DNA of 64,000 nt, from assembly GCF_014170335.1 (NCBI RefSeq), contig NZ_LZZS01000016.1, positions 62,001 to 126,000 of the forward strand, written 5' to 3'. This DNA comes from Achromobacter sp. UMC46. GTDB taxonomy: Bacteria; Pseudomonadota; Gammaproteobacteria; Burkholderiales; Burkholderiaceae_B. A program made the translations under genes and the position numbers. Positions within the stretch are counted from its first letter, which is position 1; every line of letters starts with the position of its first letter. This document shows, piece after piece, positions 53,235 to 61,948 of the stretch. The notes under the pieces are model-generated. The model had not been told where the DNA came from, made no database searches, and saw nothing but the letters and a program-made list of their open reading frames with translations.

Positions 53235-54671
53235 ATGACGCAGATGATTATCGACGGCCGCCAGGCCGATGCCGCAGACGGACGCACCATCGATGTGGTG
53301 TCGCCGGTGGACGGCAAGGTGTTCACCACCATCCCGCGTGGCCAGCAGGCCGACGTGAATGCAGCCGTGCAGGCGGCGCGCGCCGCGCTGGACAGCGGCT
53401 GGGGCGCCATGACCGCGCTGGAGCGCGGCCGGTTGCTGCTGCGCCTGGGCGAATCCGTGCTGGCGCACCACGAAGAATTGTCGCAACTGGAATCGCGCGA
53501 CACGGGCAAGCCGATGTCCACGGCACGCGCCGACATCACCGTGCTGGCGCGCTACTTCGAGTTCTATGGCGGCGCGGCCGACAAGGTGCACGGCCAGACC
53601 ATCCCGTTCCAGAAGGACTATTCGGTCCAGCTGATCCGCGAGCCGCTGGGCGTGACCGCCCACATCATCCCGTGGAACTATCCCGCGCAGATGTTCGGCC
53701 GCAGCGTGGCGCCGGCGCTGGCCATGGGCAACGCCGCCGTGGTCAAGCCCGCGGAAGATGCCTGCCTGTCGATCATCCGCGTGGCCGAGCTGGCATTGGA
53801 AGTGGGCTTCCCGGCGGGCGCGTTGAACATCGTGACGGGCCTGGGCGAAGAAGCGGGCGCCAGTCTGTCGCGCCATGCGGGCATCAACTTCATCACGTTC
53901 ACGGGATCGAACGAAGTCGGCGTGCTGATCCAGCAGGCCGCCGCCGTCAACGCGGTGAAGTGCGTGCTGGAACTGGGCGGAAAGTCCGCTCATATCGTGT
54001 TCGACGATGCCCGCTTCAAGCTGGCCATTCCGGCCATCGTCAAGGGCATCGTCCACAACGCGGGCCAGACGTGCACCGCCGGCAGCCGCCTGCTGGTGCA
54101 GAAGGGCATCTACGCCGAGTTCATGAAGGCGCTGGCGGAAGAATTCTCGAAAGTCCGCGCCGGCACGCCGGACATGGACCTGACTTGCGGCCCGGTGGTC
54201 AACAAGGCGCAGTTCGACCGCGTCAACCACTACATCGCCAGGGGCCTGGCCGACGGCTTGAAGGTGGCAGCCGAAGGCGCCATCGCCGACGGCGTGCCGG
54301 CGGGCGGCTACTTCGTCAAACCGACCTTGTTCAGCGCCCCGTCGCATGACAGCACGCTGCTGACCGAAGAGATCTTCGGGCCTGTGCTGGTGGCGCTGCC
54401 GTTCGAAACGGAAGCCGATGCCATCCGGTTGGCGAACGCCACCGACTACGGACTGCTGGGCGCGGTCTGGACCGAAAACGGCGGACGCCAGCAGCGCGTG
54501 GCGCGCGGCATCAAGTGCGGCCAGGTCTATATCAACGGATTCGGCGCGGGCGGTGGCGTGGAACTGCCGTTTGGCGGCGTCAAGAAGAGCGGCCATGGAC
54601 GCGAAAAGGGCTTCATAGCCCTGGAAGAAATGAGCACGACCAAAACGTTGATCCAATTCTACGGCGAATGA
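53235..54671 (+). CDS. Aldehyde dehydrogenase (NAD(P)+-dependent)
   Basis: 478 residues. Catalytic Cys in NAGQTCTAGSRL, the general base Glu in VLELGGKSAH, IPWNYPAQMFGRSVAPALAMGNAAVVKPAE and GVKKSGHGREKG. Betaine/aromatic aldehyde dehydrogenase-like. Oxidises an aldehyde to the acid, probably the product of the downstream SDR or alcohol dehydrogenase. Seventeen nt after the LivF-like gene; GGAGAC upstream. Confidence 0.93.
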   Translation: MTQMIIDGRQADAADGRTIDVVSPVDGKVFTTIPRGQQADVNAAVQAARAALDSGWGAMTALERGRLLLRLGESVLAHHEELSQLESRDTGKPMSTARADITVLARYFEFYGGAADKVHGQTIPFQKDYSVQLIREPLGVTAHIIPWNYPAQMFGRSVAPALAMGNAAVVKPAEDACLSIIRVAELALEVGFPAGALNIVTGLGEEAGASLSRHAGINFITFTGSNEVGVLIQQAAAVNAVKCVLELGGKSAHIVFDDARFKLAIPAIVKGIVHNAGQTCTAGSRLLVQKGIYAEFMKALAEEFSKVRAGTPDMDLTCGPVVNKAQFDRVNHYIARGLADGLKVAAEGAIADGVPAGGYFVKPTLFSAPSHDSTLLTEEIFGPVLVALPFETEADAIRLANATDYGLLGAVWTENGGRQQRVARGIKCGQVYINGFGAGGGVELPFGGVKKSGHGREKGFIALEEMSTTKTLIQFYGE

Positions 54672-54696
54672 TCGCCAGGCTATCCGGAGACAAGTC

Positions 54697-55449
54697 ATGA
54701 GTCAGTTGCAAGGCAAGGTCGCCATCGTCACCGGCGGAGGAAACGGGTTCGGTGAAGGCATCGTCAAGCTGTACGCCAAAGAGGGCGCGAAGGTCGTCAT
54801 CGCCGACATCAACAAGGAAGCCGCCGACCGCGTGGCCGCCGAAGTCGGCGCCGCCGCGCTTGCCGTCAAAGCCGACGTGTCCAGCCGCGCCGACATCGAC
54901 AATGCGGTCCGCGTCTGCCTGGAAACGTTCGGTTCGGTCGATATCGTCGTCAACAACGCCGCCATCACCCACAAGAACCAGCCGATGCTGGACGTGGACG
55001 AGGCCATGTTCGACCGCATGTTCGACATCAACGTGAAGTCGATCTACCACATGGCGCAGGCCGTGGTGCCCGTGATGCGCAAGCAGAAGCGCGGCGTGAT
55101 CCTGAACGTGGGGTCGACGGCCGGCATCCGTCCGCGTCCCGGGCTCAGCTGGTACAACGCGTCCAAGGGCGCGGTCAACGTGCTGTCGAAATCCATGGCG
55201 GTGGAACTGGGCCCCGACGGCATCCGCGTCAACGCCATCTGCCCCGTGATGGGCATCACCGGCATGTTCGAACTGTTCATGGGCCTGCCCGACACGCCCG
55301 AGAACCGCGCGAAGTTCGTCTCCACGATTCCGCTGGGCCGCTTCTGCCAGCCGTCGGACGTGGCGGCGGCAGCCTTGTTTCTGGCCAGCGACGCGGCGGA
55401 ATTCATCACCGGCGTGGAATTTCCCGTGGACGGCGGCCGTACCGTCTGA
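54697..55449 (+). CDS. Short-chain dehydrogenase/reductase (SDR)
   Basis: 250 residues. Rossmann motif TGGGNGFGEG, NNAA, the catalytic Ser in VGSTAG and YNASK. Classical SDR that oxidises or reduces an alcohol/ketone with NAD(P). Sits between the ALDH (25 nt) and the zinc alcohol dehydrogenase, so probably a step of the same pathway. Confidence 0.93.
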   Translation: MSQLQGKVAIVTGGGNGFGEGIVKLYAKEGAKVVIADINKEAADRVAAEVGAAALAVKADVSSRADIDNAVRVCLETFGSVDIVVNNAAITHKNQPMLDVDEAMFDRMFDINVKSIYHMAQAVVPVMRKQKRGVILNVGSTAGIRPRPGLSWYNASKGAVNVLSKSMAVELGPDGIRVNAICPVMGITGMFELFMGLPDTPENRAKFVSTIPLGRFCQPSDVAAAALFLASDAAEFITGVEFPVDGGRTV

Positions 55450-55510
55450 CCGTTCTTGGCAGGCCCGGCGCCGGCCGGGCCGTCTTCTCTCTATCGTGGG
55501 TGTCAGACGC

Positions 55511-56635
55511 ATGAAAATCAAAGCGGCGTTGTTGCGCAACGTAGGGGGGCAAGGTCCCTACGCCCAGACCCGGCCATTGAGCATCACCGAGATCGAACTG
55601 GATCCGCCCGGCACGGGCGAAGTCCTGGTGAAGATCAAGGCGGCGGGGCTGTGCCATTCGGACCTGTCGGTGATCAACGGCGACCGTCCGCGCGGCGTGC
55701 CCATCGTGCTGGGGCACGAATCGTCCGGCGAGGTGGTGGAAACCGGCCCGGGCGTGACGGACCTGAAACCGGGCGACCACGTCGCCATGGTGTTCGTGCC
55801 CAGCTGCGGCTGCTGCAACCCGTGCATGGAAGGCCGTCCTGCGTTGTGCGAACCGGGCGCCGCCGCGAATACCCAGGGCACTCTGCTGGGCGGCGACCGC
55901 CGCCTGCACATCGGTGACGAATACATCAACCACCACACCGGCGTGTCCTGCTTCGCGGAATACGCGGTGGTGTCGCGCCGGTCTTGCGTCAAGGTCAACG
56001 TCGAACTCAGCCACCGCGAGGCGGCGCTCTTCGGCTGCGCCGTGCTGACTGGCGCGGGCGCGGTACTGAACCGCGCGCGGATCAAGGCGGGCGACACGGC
56101 GGCCATCGTGGGTCTTGGCGGCGTGGGGCTGAGCGCCTTGCTGGCGGCCGTGGCCGCCGGCGCTCGCCGCGTGGTTGCCGTCGACCTCAGCGACGAAAAA
56201 CTGGCGCTGGCCAAGGAGCTGGGCGCAACCCACACCGTCAACCCCAAGCAGGTCAAGACGGACGACGACCTCTTCGACCTGGCCGGCGGTCGCGTGGACT
56301 ACGGCTTCGACATGGCTGGCGCGGTGCCCGCTTTCGAGACCGCCTACAAGCTGACCCGCCGCGGCGGCGCCACCGTTACGTCGGGCCTGCCCAACCCGAA
56401 GTTCAGCTTCCCCTTGTCGCTGTCGCAGATGGTGGGCGAAGAGCGCGACATCCGCGGCAGCTATCTGGGGTCGGGGGTGCCCGCCATCGACATCAGCCGC
56501 TACATCGACTTGTACAAGGCCGGCCAGTTGCCGGTAGACCGGATGATGGGCAAATCCTTTTCGCTGGACCAGATCAACGAGGGGTTCGATCACCTCGCTA
56601 CCGGCGGCAGCCTGCGCGACGCCATCGTTTTCTAA
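55511..56635 (+). CDS. Zinc-dependent alcohol dehydrogenase (MDR family)
   Basis: 374 residues. Catalytic zinc ligands GLCHSDLSVI and GHESSGEVVE (Cys and His), structural zinc Cys cluster PSCGCCNPCMEGRPALC, Rossmann GLGGVGLSALLAA. Class III/aryl alcohol type. ATG at 55511; a GTG five codons upstream is possible. It would turn an alcohol into the aldehyde used by the ALDH in the same operon. Confidence 0.92.
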   Translation: MKIKAALLRNVGGQGPYAQTRPLSITEIELDPPGTGEVLVKIKAAGLCHSDLSVINGDRPRGVPIVLGHESSGEVVETGPGVTDLKPGDHVAMVFVPSCGCCNPCMEGRPALCEPGAAANTQGTLLGGDRRLHIGDEYINHHTGVSCFAEYAVVSRRSCVKVNVELSHREAALFGCAVLTGAGAVLNRARIKAGDTAAIVGLGGVGLSALLAAVAAGARRVVAVDLSDEKLALAKELGATHTVNPKQVKTDDDLFDLAGGRVDYGFDMAGAVPAFETAYKLTRRGGATVTSGLPNPKFSFPLSLSQMVGEERDIRGSYLGSGVPAIDISRYIDLYKAGQLPVDRMMGKSFSLDQINEGFDHLATGGSLRDAIVF

Positions 56636-56671
56636 GGGCATAGACCCGACTACAACACTGGAGACAAGACC

Positions 56672-57976
56672 ATGAAAACCTCAAGACTGGCTGCCCTTCT
56701 GGGCGCCACCCTGCTGTCAGGCTTCACGGCGCTGGCCAGCGCCGCCGACAAGCCGAAGGAACTGAATATCGGCATTTCGACGTTCCTGTCGGGGTCCGCC
56801 TCGGTGTTCGGCGTGCCGGCCCGCGACGCGGCCGAGATCCTGATCCAGGACATCAACGCCGCCGGCGGCATCGACGGCGTCAAGCTCGTTCCCAGCTACA
56901 TCGACGAAGGCGGCGGCGGCGAAAAGCTCCTGTCCGAATATCGCCGCCTGGCCGAAGGCGGCACGCGCGTCATGCTGTCCGCCATCTCCAGCGGCCATTG
57001 CAACATCGTGGCGCCCGTGGCCGAAGACCTGAAAGTGCTGAACGTGCTGTGGGACTGCGGTACCGAAAAGGCGCTGGAAGGCAAGAAGTACAAGTACGTC
57101 GTGCGTACCCAGGCCAACGCCACCACCGAAATGGTCGCGCAGGTGCTGTACCTGATGAAGGTCAAGCCCGACTTCAAGACCATCGCCATCGTCAACCAGG
57201 ACTACGCCTGGGGCCGCGATTCGCGCGACATCTTCCTGGCCGCGCTGAAGAAGTTCAAGCCGGACGTGAAGGTCGTGGCCGAGATGTTCCCCAAGTTCGG
57301 CGCCGCCGACTTCTCGACCGAAATCAGCCGCCTGCAGGCGCTGCGCCCGGACGTCATCGTCTCCACGTCGTGGGGCGGCGACCTGGACAACTTCGTGCGT
57401 CAGGCTTCCCAACGCAACCTGTTCAAGAACTCCACGTTCGTGCTGTCGCTGGCCGAAAGCTCGCTGGAGCGCCTGGGCAACGCCCTGCCCGAAGGCGTGT
57501 ACGTCGGCGCCCGCGGCGACCACTACTTCCTGCATCCGGAAACCAAGGACGATCCGCAGCACCAGGCCTTCGTGAAGAAATTCCACGATAAGACCGGCGC
57601 CTATCCGATCTACTCGGTCTACCACATGGTGCAGGCCATCCAGGGCCTGAAAGCCGGCTACGAAAAGGCCATCAAGGACAACGGCGGCGCCTGGCCCAGC
57701 CCGGAGCAAGTGGCCGCCGCCATGCACGACGTGACCTTCAAGGGCTACGGCCGCGAGGTCAAGATGCATCGCGCCGACGGCCAGGGCCTGGAAGCGCAAC
57801 TGTTCGGTGTGACCAAGAAGAGCGACAAGTACCCGTTCAAGGTGCTGGCCGACATCACCATCGTGCCGGCCGAACTGGTCACTCCGGGCGTGTCCGACAC
57901 GTCGATGGAATGGATCGAAAAGAGCCTGACGCCGGACGTGCTGAAAAGCGACCAGATCAAGGTGTTCGCGAACTGA
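56672..57976 (+). CDS. Periplasmic binding protein of the LivHMGF-type importer (Peripla_BP_6)
   Basis: 434 residues with a signal peptide ending in ASA-ADKPKE, then the type 1 periplasmic-binding fold (LNIGISTFLSGSASVFGVPARDAAEI, TVDWGRDSRDIF-like NQDYAWGRDSRDIF). Delivers the substrate to the importer above. Encoded last in the operon, after the dehydrogenases; terminator follows 30 nt later. The ligand could be an alcohol, aldehyde precursor or amine-containing compound; not determinable by sight. Confidence 0.92.
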   Translation: MKTSRLAALLGATLLSGFTALASAADKPKELNIGISTFLSGSASVFGVPARDAAEILIQDINAAGGIDGVKLVPSYIDEGGGGEKLLSEYRRLAEGGTRVMLSAISSGHCNIVAPVAEDLKVLNVLWDCGTEKALEGKKYKYVVRTQANATTEMVAQVLYLMKVKPDFKTIAIVNQDYAWGRDSRDIFLAALKKFKPDVKVVAEMFPKFGAADFSTEISRLQALRPDVIVSTSWGGDLDNFVRQASQRNLFKNSTFVLSLAESSLERLGNALPEGVYVGARGDHYFLHPETKDDPQHQAFVKKFHDKTGAYPIYSVYHMVQAIQGLKAGYEKAIKDNGGAWPSPEQVAAAMHDVTFKGYGREVKMHRADGQGLEAQLFGVTKKSDKYPFKVLADITIVPAELVTPGVSDTSMEWIEKSLTPDVLKSDQIKVFAN

Positions 57977-58006
57977 TCAATCGGTGTTGTGTGTGTGCAG
58001 GGACGT

Positions 58007-58034
58007 CCCCGGCGAGCAATCGCCGGGGTTTTTT
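58007..58034 (+). terminator. Rho-independent terminator of the importer-dehydrogenase operon
   Basis: 9-bp stem CCCCGGCGA/TCGCCGGGG with GCAA loop, then six T. 30 nt after the binding protein stop. Confidence 0.95.
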
Positions 58035-58102
58035 CTACACTCTCGAATTTCCTATCATTTCGAACCGGGCGGCGGACAAAATCCACCGCCCCACCCCACC
58101 CC

Positions 58103-58528
58103 TCAAACCATTTCAAACCGCACATCCACGTTGTCCTTGATTGCTCGCGAATACGGGCACATCTGATGCGCGCCTGCCACCAGCGTCCGCTTCTCCTCCT
58201 CGCTCAGTCCCGGCAGCGACACCGCCAGCACGACCCCCAACGCAAAATTCGCCCCGCCGTCGACCTTGCCCAGCGACACGCTGGCGTCGATCGCCACGTC
58301 GTTCGGCACGGCGATGCCATGCGCGGCGCCTGCGCGTTTCATCGCACCCATGAAGCATGCCGAATACCCCACCGCAAACAGTTGTTCGGGATTCGTGCCC
58401 GGCTTGCCGGACCCGGGCGGGCTGAGTTGCACGTCCAGCGCGCCGTCGCTGCTGCGGCCCGTGCCGTCGCGGCCGCTGGTGGTGTGGGTGTTGGCGGTGT
58501 AGAGGACTTCTTCAAGTTGCTTGGCCAT
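58103..58528 (-). CDS. ohr: Ohr, organic hydroperoxide resistance protein
   Basis: 141 residues, OsmC/Ohr fold. The two redox Cys are seen in GYSACFMGAM (about 60) and QMCPYSRAI (about 124), with EQLFAVGYSAC typical of Ohr. Reduces organic peroxides using lipoylated proteins. Start ATG 58528, GGAG upstream; the open frame continues to 58582 but without family match. No ohrR (MarR-type) gene is adjacent, unlike many ohr loci; the regulator must be elsewhere. Confidence 0.93.
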   Translation of the reverse strand: MAKQLEEVLYTANTHTTSGRDGTGRSSDGALDVQLSPPGSGKPGTNPEQLFAVGYSACFMGAMKRAGAAHGIAVPNDVAIDASVSLGKVDGGANFALGVVLAVSLPGLSEEEKRTLVAGAHQMCPYSRAIKDNVDVRFEMV

Positions 58529-58638
58529 GATGGCTCCGGGTGGTGGCGCGGCAGAGCCGCGGGGAGGGAATCGAGCCTGCATTGCAACAAGTGCCTGTAT
58601 CCGGTTTATGTCGCCAGCGAGCCCCGGCCGTGTTGCCG

Positions 58639-58663
58639 TGTATCCACCAAGCCGCTGGATACA
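58639..58663. promoter_or_regulatory. Dyad in the ohr / nucleosidase divergent promoter region
   Basis: Perfect 8-bp arms TGTATCCA/TGGATACA, 9 nt apart, with a partial third copy (TGGGATAC) 2 nt later. Lies 111 bp from the ohr start and 110 bp from the nucleosidase-like start, so it could control either gene. It does not match the usual OhrR operator that I know. Confidence 0.5.
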
Positions 58664-58772
58664 CTGGGATACTCAGCGCCAAGCCCCCGCCCATTGGAAA
58701 CCCTGCCTCATTTAAAGTATGTTCCGCCCTGCACGGCATTCCGCCGTGTCGCCAGCCACATAAAAGGACATC

Positions 58773-59534
58773 ATGGGCCGTCTTGCCATTCTGGGCGCCT
58801 TGCACGAAGAGATCGCCGACCTGCTTGCCGCGATGGATCCGGGCACGACCATTCATCGCATTGCCATGCGCGATTTCCATGTGGGTACGCTGTGGGGCAC
58901 CCCGTGCGTGATTGCGCTTAGCCGCATCGGCAAGGTGGCGGCGGCTGCGACGGCGTCGATTGTCATCCGGGAATTTCAGGTGTCGCGCGTGTTGTTCACC
59001 GGGCTGGCGGGCGGTTTGCATGCGGATGTGGACGTGGGCGATGTGGTGGTGGCCAGCAGTTTGATGCAGCACGATATGGACGCGCGGCCCTTATTCGATC
59101 AGCACGAGATTCCTTTGCTGGGGCGTGTGCGCTTCGATGCGGATGCGGGCTTGAGCGCGCTGCTGCATGACCACGCCGGGCAGTTCATCCGGGCGAGAGG
59201 GGCGTCGGCGGCCATCGGCCGGGCGACGCTTGCCGCGCCTAATGTCCATTTGGGTCTTATCGCCACGGGGGACGTCTTCGTCAGCCACAACGACGAGGCC
59301 CTGGCGCTTCGCAAGCGCCTGCCTGATGCGTTGTGCGTAGAAATGGAGGGTGCGGCGATGGCGCAGGTCTGCTACGAATTCGGGATTCCGTTCGCCGTGA
59401 TGCGCGTGATTTCCGATCGCGCCGACCATGCCGCAAAGACCGATTTCACGGCGTTCCTGCAGAACGTGGCGCGCGTGTACACCGCCGGGATTATGGAGCC
59501 GTTGCTGAAGTCGGGTGCCTTGGCCGGAGACTAG
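58773..59534 (+). CDS. MTA/SAH nucleosidase-like protein (PNP_UDP_1 family)
   Basis: 253 residues. Starts RLAILGALHEEIADLL like MTA/SAH nucleosidases, with TGLAGGL, and the active-site segment CVEMEGAAMAQVCYEFGIPFAVMRVISDRAD containing the conserved Glu and Asp. Cleaves methylthioadenosine or S-adenosylhomocysteine at the N-glycosidic bond; recycles these and makes the precursor of autoinducer-2. Slightly longer than the usual 230. Confidence 0.88.
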   Translation: MGRLAILGALHEEIADLLAAMDPGTTIHRIAMRDFHVGTLWGTPCVIALSRIGKVAAAATASIVIREFQVSRVLFTGLAGGLHADVDVGDVVVASSLMQHDMDARPLFDQHEIPLLGRVRFDADAGLSALLHDHAGQFIRARGASAAIGRATLAAPNVHLGLIATGDVFVSHNDEALALRKRLPDALCVEMEGAAMAQVCYEFGIPFAVMRVISDRADHAAKTDFTAFLQNVARVYTAGIMEPLLKSGALAGD

Positions 59535-59556
59535 CATCCGCCGCGTACCGGCAGCC

Positions 59557-60873
59557 TTAACGCGACATGCGGATTTCCGCCGACAGGCCGCCGCCTTCGC
59601 GGTTGCTCAAGATCAGCTTGGCGCCCAGCACGTCGGCCAGCTGATGCGCAATGGCCAGGCCCAGCCCCGTGCCGCCGGTGTCGCGGTTGCGTGAGCCTTC
59701 CAGGCGGTAGAAGGGTTGCAGCACGTTCGCCAGTTCGTGCTCAGGGATGCCCGGCCCGCGATCCAGCACGAAGATCGACAGCGTCGTATCGGTGCGGGCC
59801 AAGACCTGCACGTCGGCGGCATCCGCGAACTTCAGCGCGTTGTCGATCAGGTTGCCCAGTATCCGGCGCAGCGCATGCGGACGAGTCAGCAAGGGGCCGG
59901 CCCGGTCGCCAGACAAACTGACCCGCTTGCCGGTGTCCTGGTAGTCGTACACCAGGCTTTCCAGGAAGGCGTTCAGTTCCACGCGTGCCAATGGCTCGAC
60001 TTTGCCGTGCGCGCTGCGGGCGTAGTCGATGCCTTCGCGCACCAGCCGTTCGACTTCGTTCAGGTCGTTCGTGAGCTTGTCGCGGTCGACGGAATCTTCC
60101 ATGAATTCCGTGCGCAGCTTCATGCGGGTGATCGGGGTTTGCAGGTCGTGCGAGATGGCGCCCAGCATCTGCATGCGTTCGGCGACGTGCGTGGCGATGC
60201 GTTCCTGCATGGCGTTGAAGGCGGCGAGGGCGTGGGTGACTTCGGTGGGGCCACGTTCGTCCAGCGCGGGGCTCTTGCTGTTGGGGTCCAGCGCTTCGGC
60301 GGCCTCGGCCAGGCGCGTCAATGGGCGGACCGCCAGCCTTACGGCCAGCCAGGCGCAGCCGATCAGCAAGACCAGTTGCACCGCCAGCACGATCACCAGC
60401 CAGGGGGCCAGGCCCATCATGGCAAGGTGGATGTCCAGGGTCACCGGCTGGCCGTCGGACAGCACGACGCGCGCCTGGATGTGCCGGGGATCGTTGGCCA
60501 TGGCACGGATGGCGACGGGCCGGGCGGGGCCGAGGGCGGCTTCGATGGCTAGCGCCGCCGTGCGGGCGGCCTCCAGCTTCAGGGGCTGGTCGGCATCGCC
60601 GTTGCCCAGCAGGTATTCGCGGTCGCCGCTGGACAGGCGCGGCAGCCAGGCGGGGCGCTCGGCGGCGGGCAGGCGGTCAAGAATGTCCATGGCGATGGCG
60701 ACGTCGCGTTCCAGGTCGCCCAGCATCATGCTTTTAGTGGCGCTGTAGCGTTCGTAGAACAACGACGCGAACGACAAGCCGTACGCCAGCAGCAGGCCGG
60801 CCAGGAAGATCAGGAACAGCCGCGCGACCAGCGTGCCGGGCCAGGCGAAGCGACGCGGGGCGTCGGAATTCAC
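59557..60873 (-). CDS. Sensor histidine kinase (HAMP, EnvZ-like order)
   Basis: 438 residues. TM1 (VARLFLIFLAGLLLAYGLSFASLF), periplasmic domain of about 115 residues, TM2 (APWLVIVLAVQLVLLIGCAWLAV), HAMP with RLAVRPLTRLAEAAEAL, HisKA AISHDLQTPITRMKLR with the phosphoacceptor His, N box LIDNALKF, G boxes DRGPGIP and GTGLGLAIA. GTG start at 60873 overlaps the response regulator stop (60870-60873), so the two are coupled. It senses an envelope signal; identity unknown. Confidence 0.92.
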   Translation of the reverse strand: MNSDAPRRFAWPGTLVARLFLIFLAGLLLAYGLSFASLFYERYSATKSMMLGDLERDVAIAMDILDRLPAAERPAWLPRLSSGDREYLLGNGDADQPLKLEAARTAALAIEAALGPARPVAIRAMANDPRHIQARVVLSDGQPVTLDIHLAMMGLAPWLVIVLAVQLVLLIGCAWLAVRLAVRPLTRLAEAAEALDPNSKSPALDERGPTEVTHALAAFNAMQERIATHVAERMQMLGAISHDLQTPITRMKLRTEFMEDSVDRDKLTNDLNEVERLVREGIDYARSAHGKVEPLARVELNAFLESLVYDYQDTGKRVSLSGDRAGPLLTRPHALRRILGNLIDNALKFADAADVQVLARTDTTLSIFVLDRGPGIPEHELANVLQPFYRLEGSRNRDTGGTGLGLAIAHQLADVLGAKLILSNREGGGLSAEIRMSR

Positions 60874-61610
60874 TGATCGGATTCCGAGACGTCGACGGCG
60901 GCGGCGAACACATAGCCTTCGCTGCGCACGGTCTTGATGTATTGGGGTTCGCGGGCGTCTTCGCGCAGGCGCTGGCGCAAGCGGCTGACCAGCAGGTCGA
61001 TGGACCGGCCGAAGAAGTCGGCGTCGCGGCCCTGCGTCAGGTTCAGCAGCTGATCTCGGTTCAGCACGCGTTGCGGGTGGTCCAGGAAGACGCGCAGCAG
61101 CCGGTACTCGGCGCCGCTGAGCGACACGATGGTGCCGTCGGCGTCCAGCAGGTGGCGGGCGGTGGTGTCCAGGCGCCAGGTGCCGAACGTGATCTCGCGG
61201 CCCGGCTCCGTCACCTGGAAGTTGGGCGGCAGCATGCGCGTGCGCCGCAGGATCGCCTTGATGCGGGCCAGCAGTTCGCGCGCCACGAAGGGTTTCACCA
61301 GATAGTCGTCGGCGCCCATTTCCAGGCCAAGCACGCGGTCCATGTCGTCGCTGCGCGCCGTCAGCAGCAGGATGGGGATGCGGCGGTGCTTGCCGCTGCG
61401 CAATTCGCGGCACAGGACCAGCCCGTCGTCGCCGGGCATCATGATGTCCAGCACGATCAGGTCGACGGACAAGCTTTCCAGCAGCGACCGCATCTGCCGG
61501 CCGTCCGCTGCCAGCGTGACGGCCAAGCCGTTCTTCTTCAGGAAGTTGCCGGCCAGTTCGCGGATTTCGCGATCGTCGTCGACGATCATGACGTGATCAA
61601 CGTGATCCAT
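60870..61610 (-). CDS. OmpR-family response regulator
   Basis: 246 residues: receiver domain with phosphoacceptor Asp in LIVLDIMMPGDDG and Lys in YLVKPF, then winged-helix DNA-binding domain (FGRSIDLLVSRLRQRL). Paired with the kinase at 59557. Preceded by a small exported peptide gene. Confidence 0.94.
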   Translation of the reverse strand: MDHVDHVMIVDDDREIRELAGNFLKKNGLAVTLAADGRQMRSLLESLSVDLIVLDIMMPGDDGLVLCRELRSGKHRRIPILLLTARSDDMDRVLGLEMGADDYLVKPFVARELLARIKAILRRTRMLPPNFQVTEPGREITFGTWRLDTTARHLLDADGTIVSLSGAEYRLLRVFLDHPQRVLNRDQLLNLTQGRDADFFGRSIDLLVSRLRQRLREDAREPQYIKTVRSEGYVFAAAVDVSESDQ

Positions 61611-61646
61611 CGGAGGATGCCTTTTCAGGGTGGGAGGACGTGGCGT

Positions 61647-61775
61647 TCATGATACTGGGGGCAGGGGATCCCGGCGCGGGCGGGAATTGGCGATCAACTG
61701 GCACTGGAATGGCTTGGCGGCTTCGACGGTAAAGCCGCCGAAAAGCAGCAACAGGACGGCAAGAAAGCGTTTCAT
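61647..61775 (-). CDS. Small exported peptide (42 aa) upstream of the two-component genes
   Basis: MKRFLAVLLLLFGGFTVEA is a signal peptide; the mature peptide would be about 23 residues, with one Cys and a cluster of Arg/Pro. The stop lies 36 nt before the response regulator start, and a weak GGAG precedes the ATG. Could be a peptide ligand or a membrane microprotein of the kinase. The gene is small and without family support. Confidence 0.45.
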   Translation of the reverse strand: MKRFLAVLLLLFGGFTVEAAKPFQCQLIANSRPRRDPLPPVS

Positions 61776-61948
61776 CGGAGGGGCTCCACAGACTGCGATG
61801 AACGGTTTATAGCGCCGCCCGAGCCGGGATGTGTGTCGTACTGTATACGCGCCAGCGGCGGATACATAAGCAGGAAAAACCGCGCCAAACCGGCACAAGC
61901 CGGATACGTGCCGCGGGTGCAATGGGGCCTCTTTCCAAAGGACACCCC

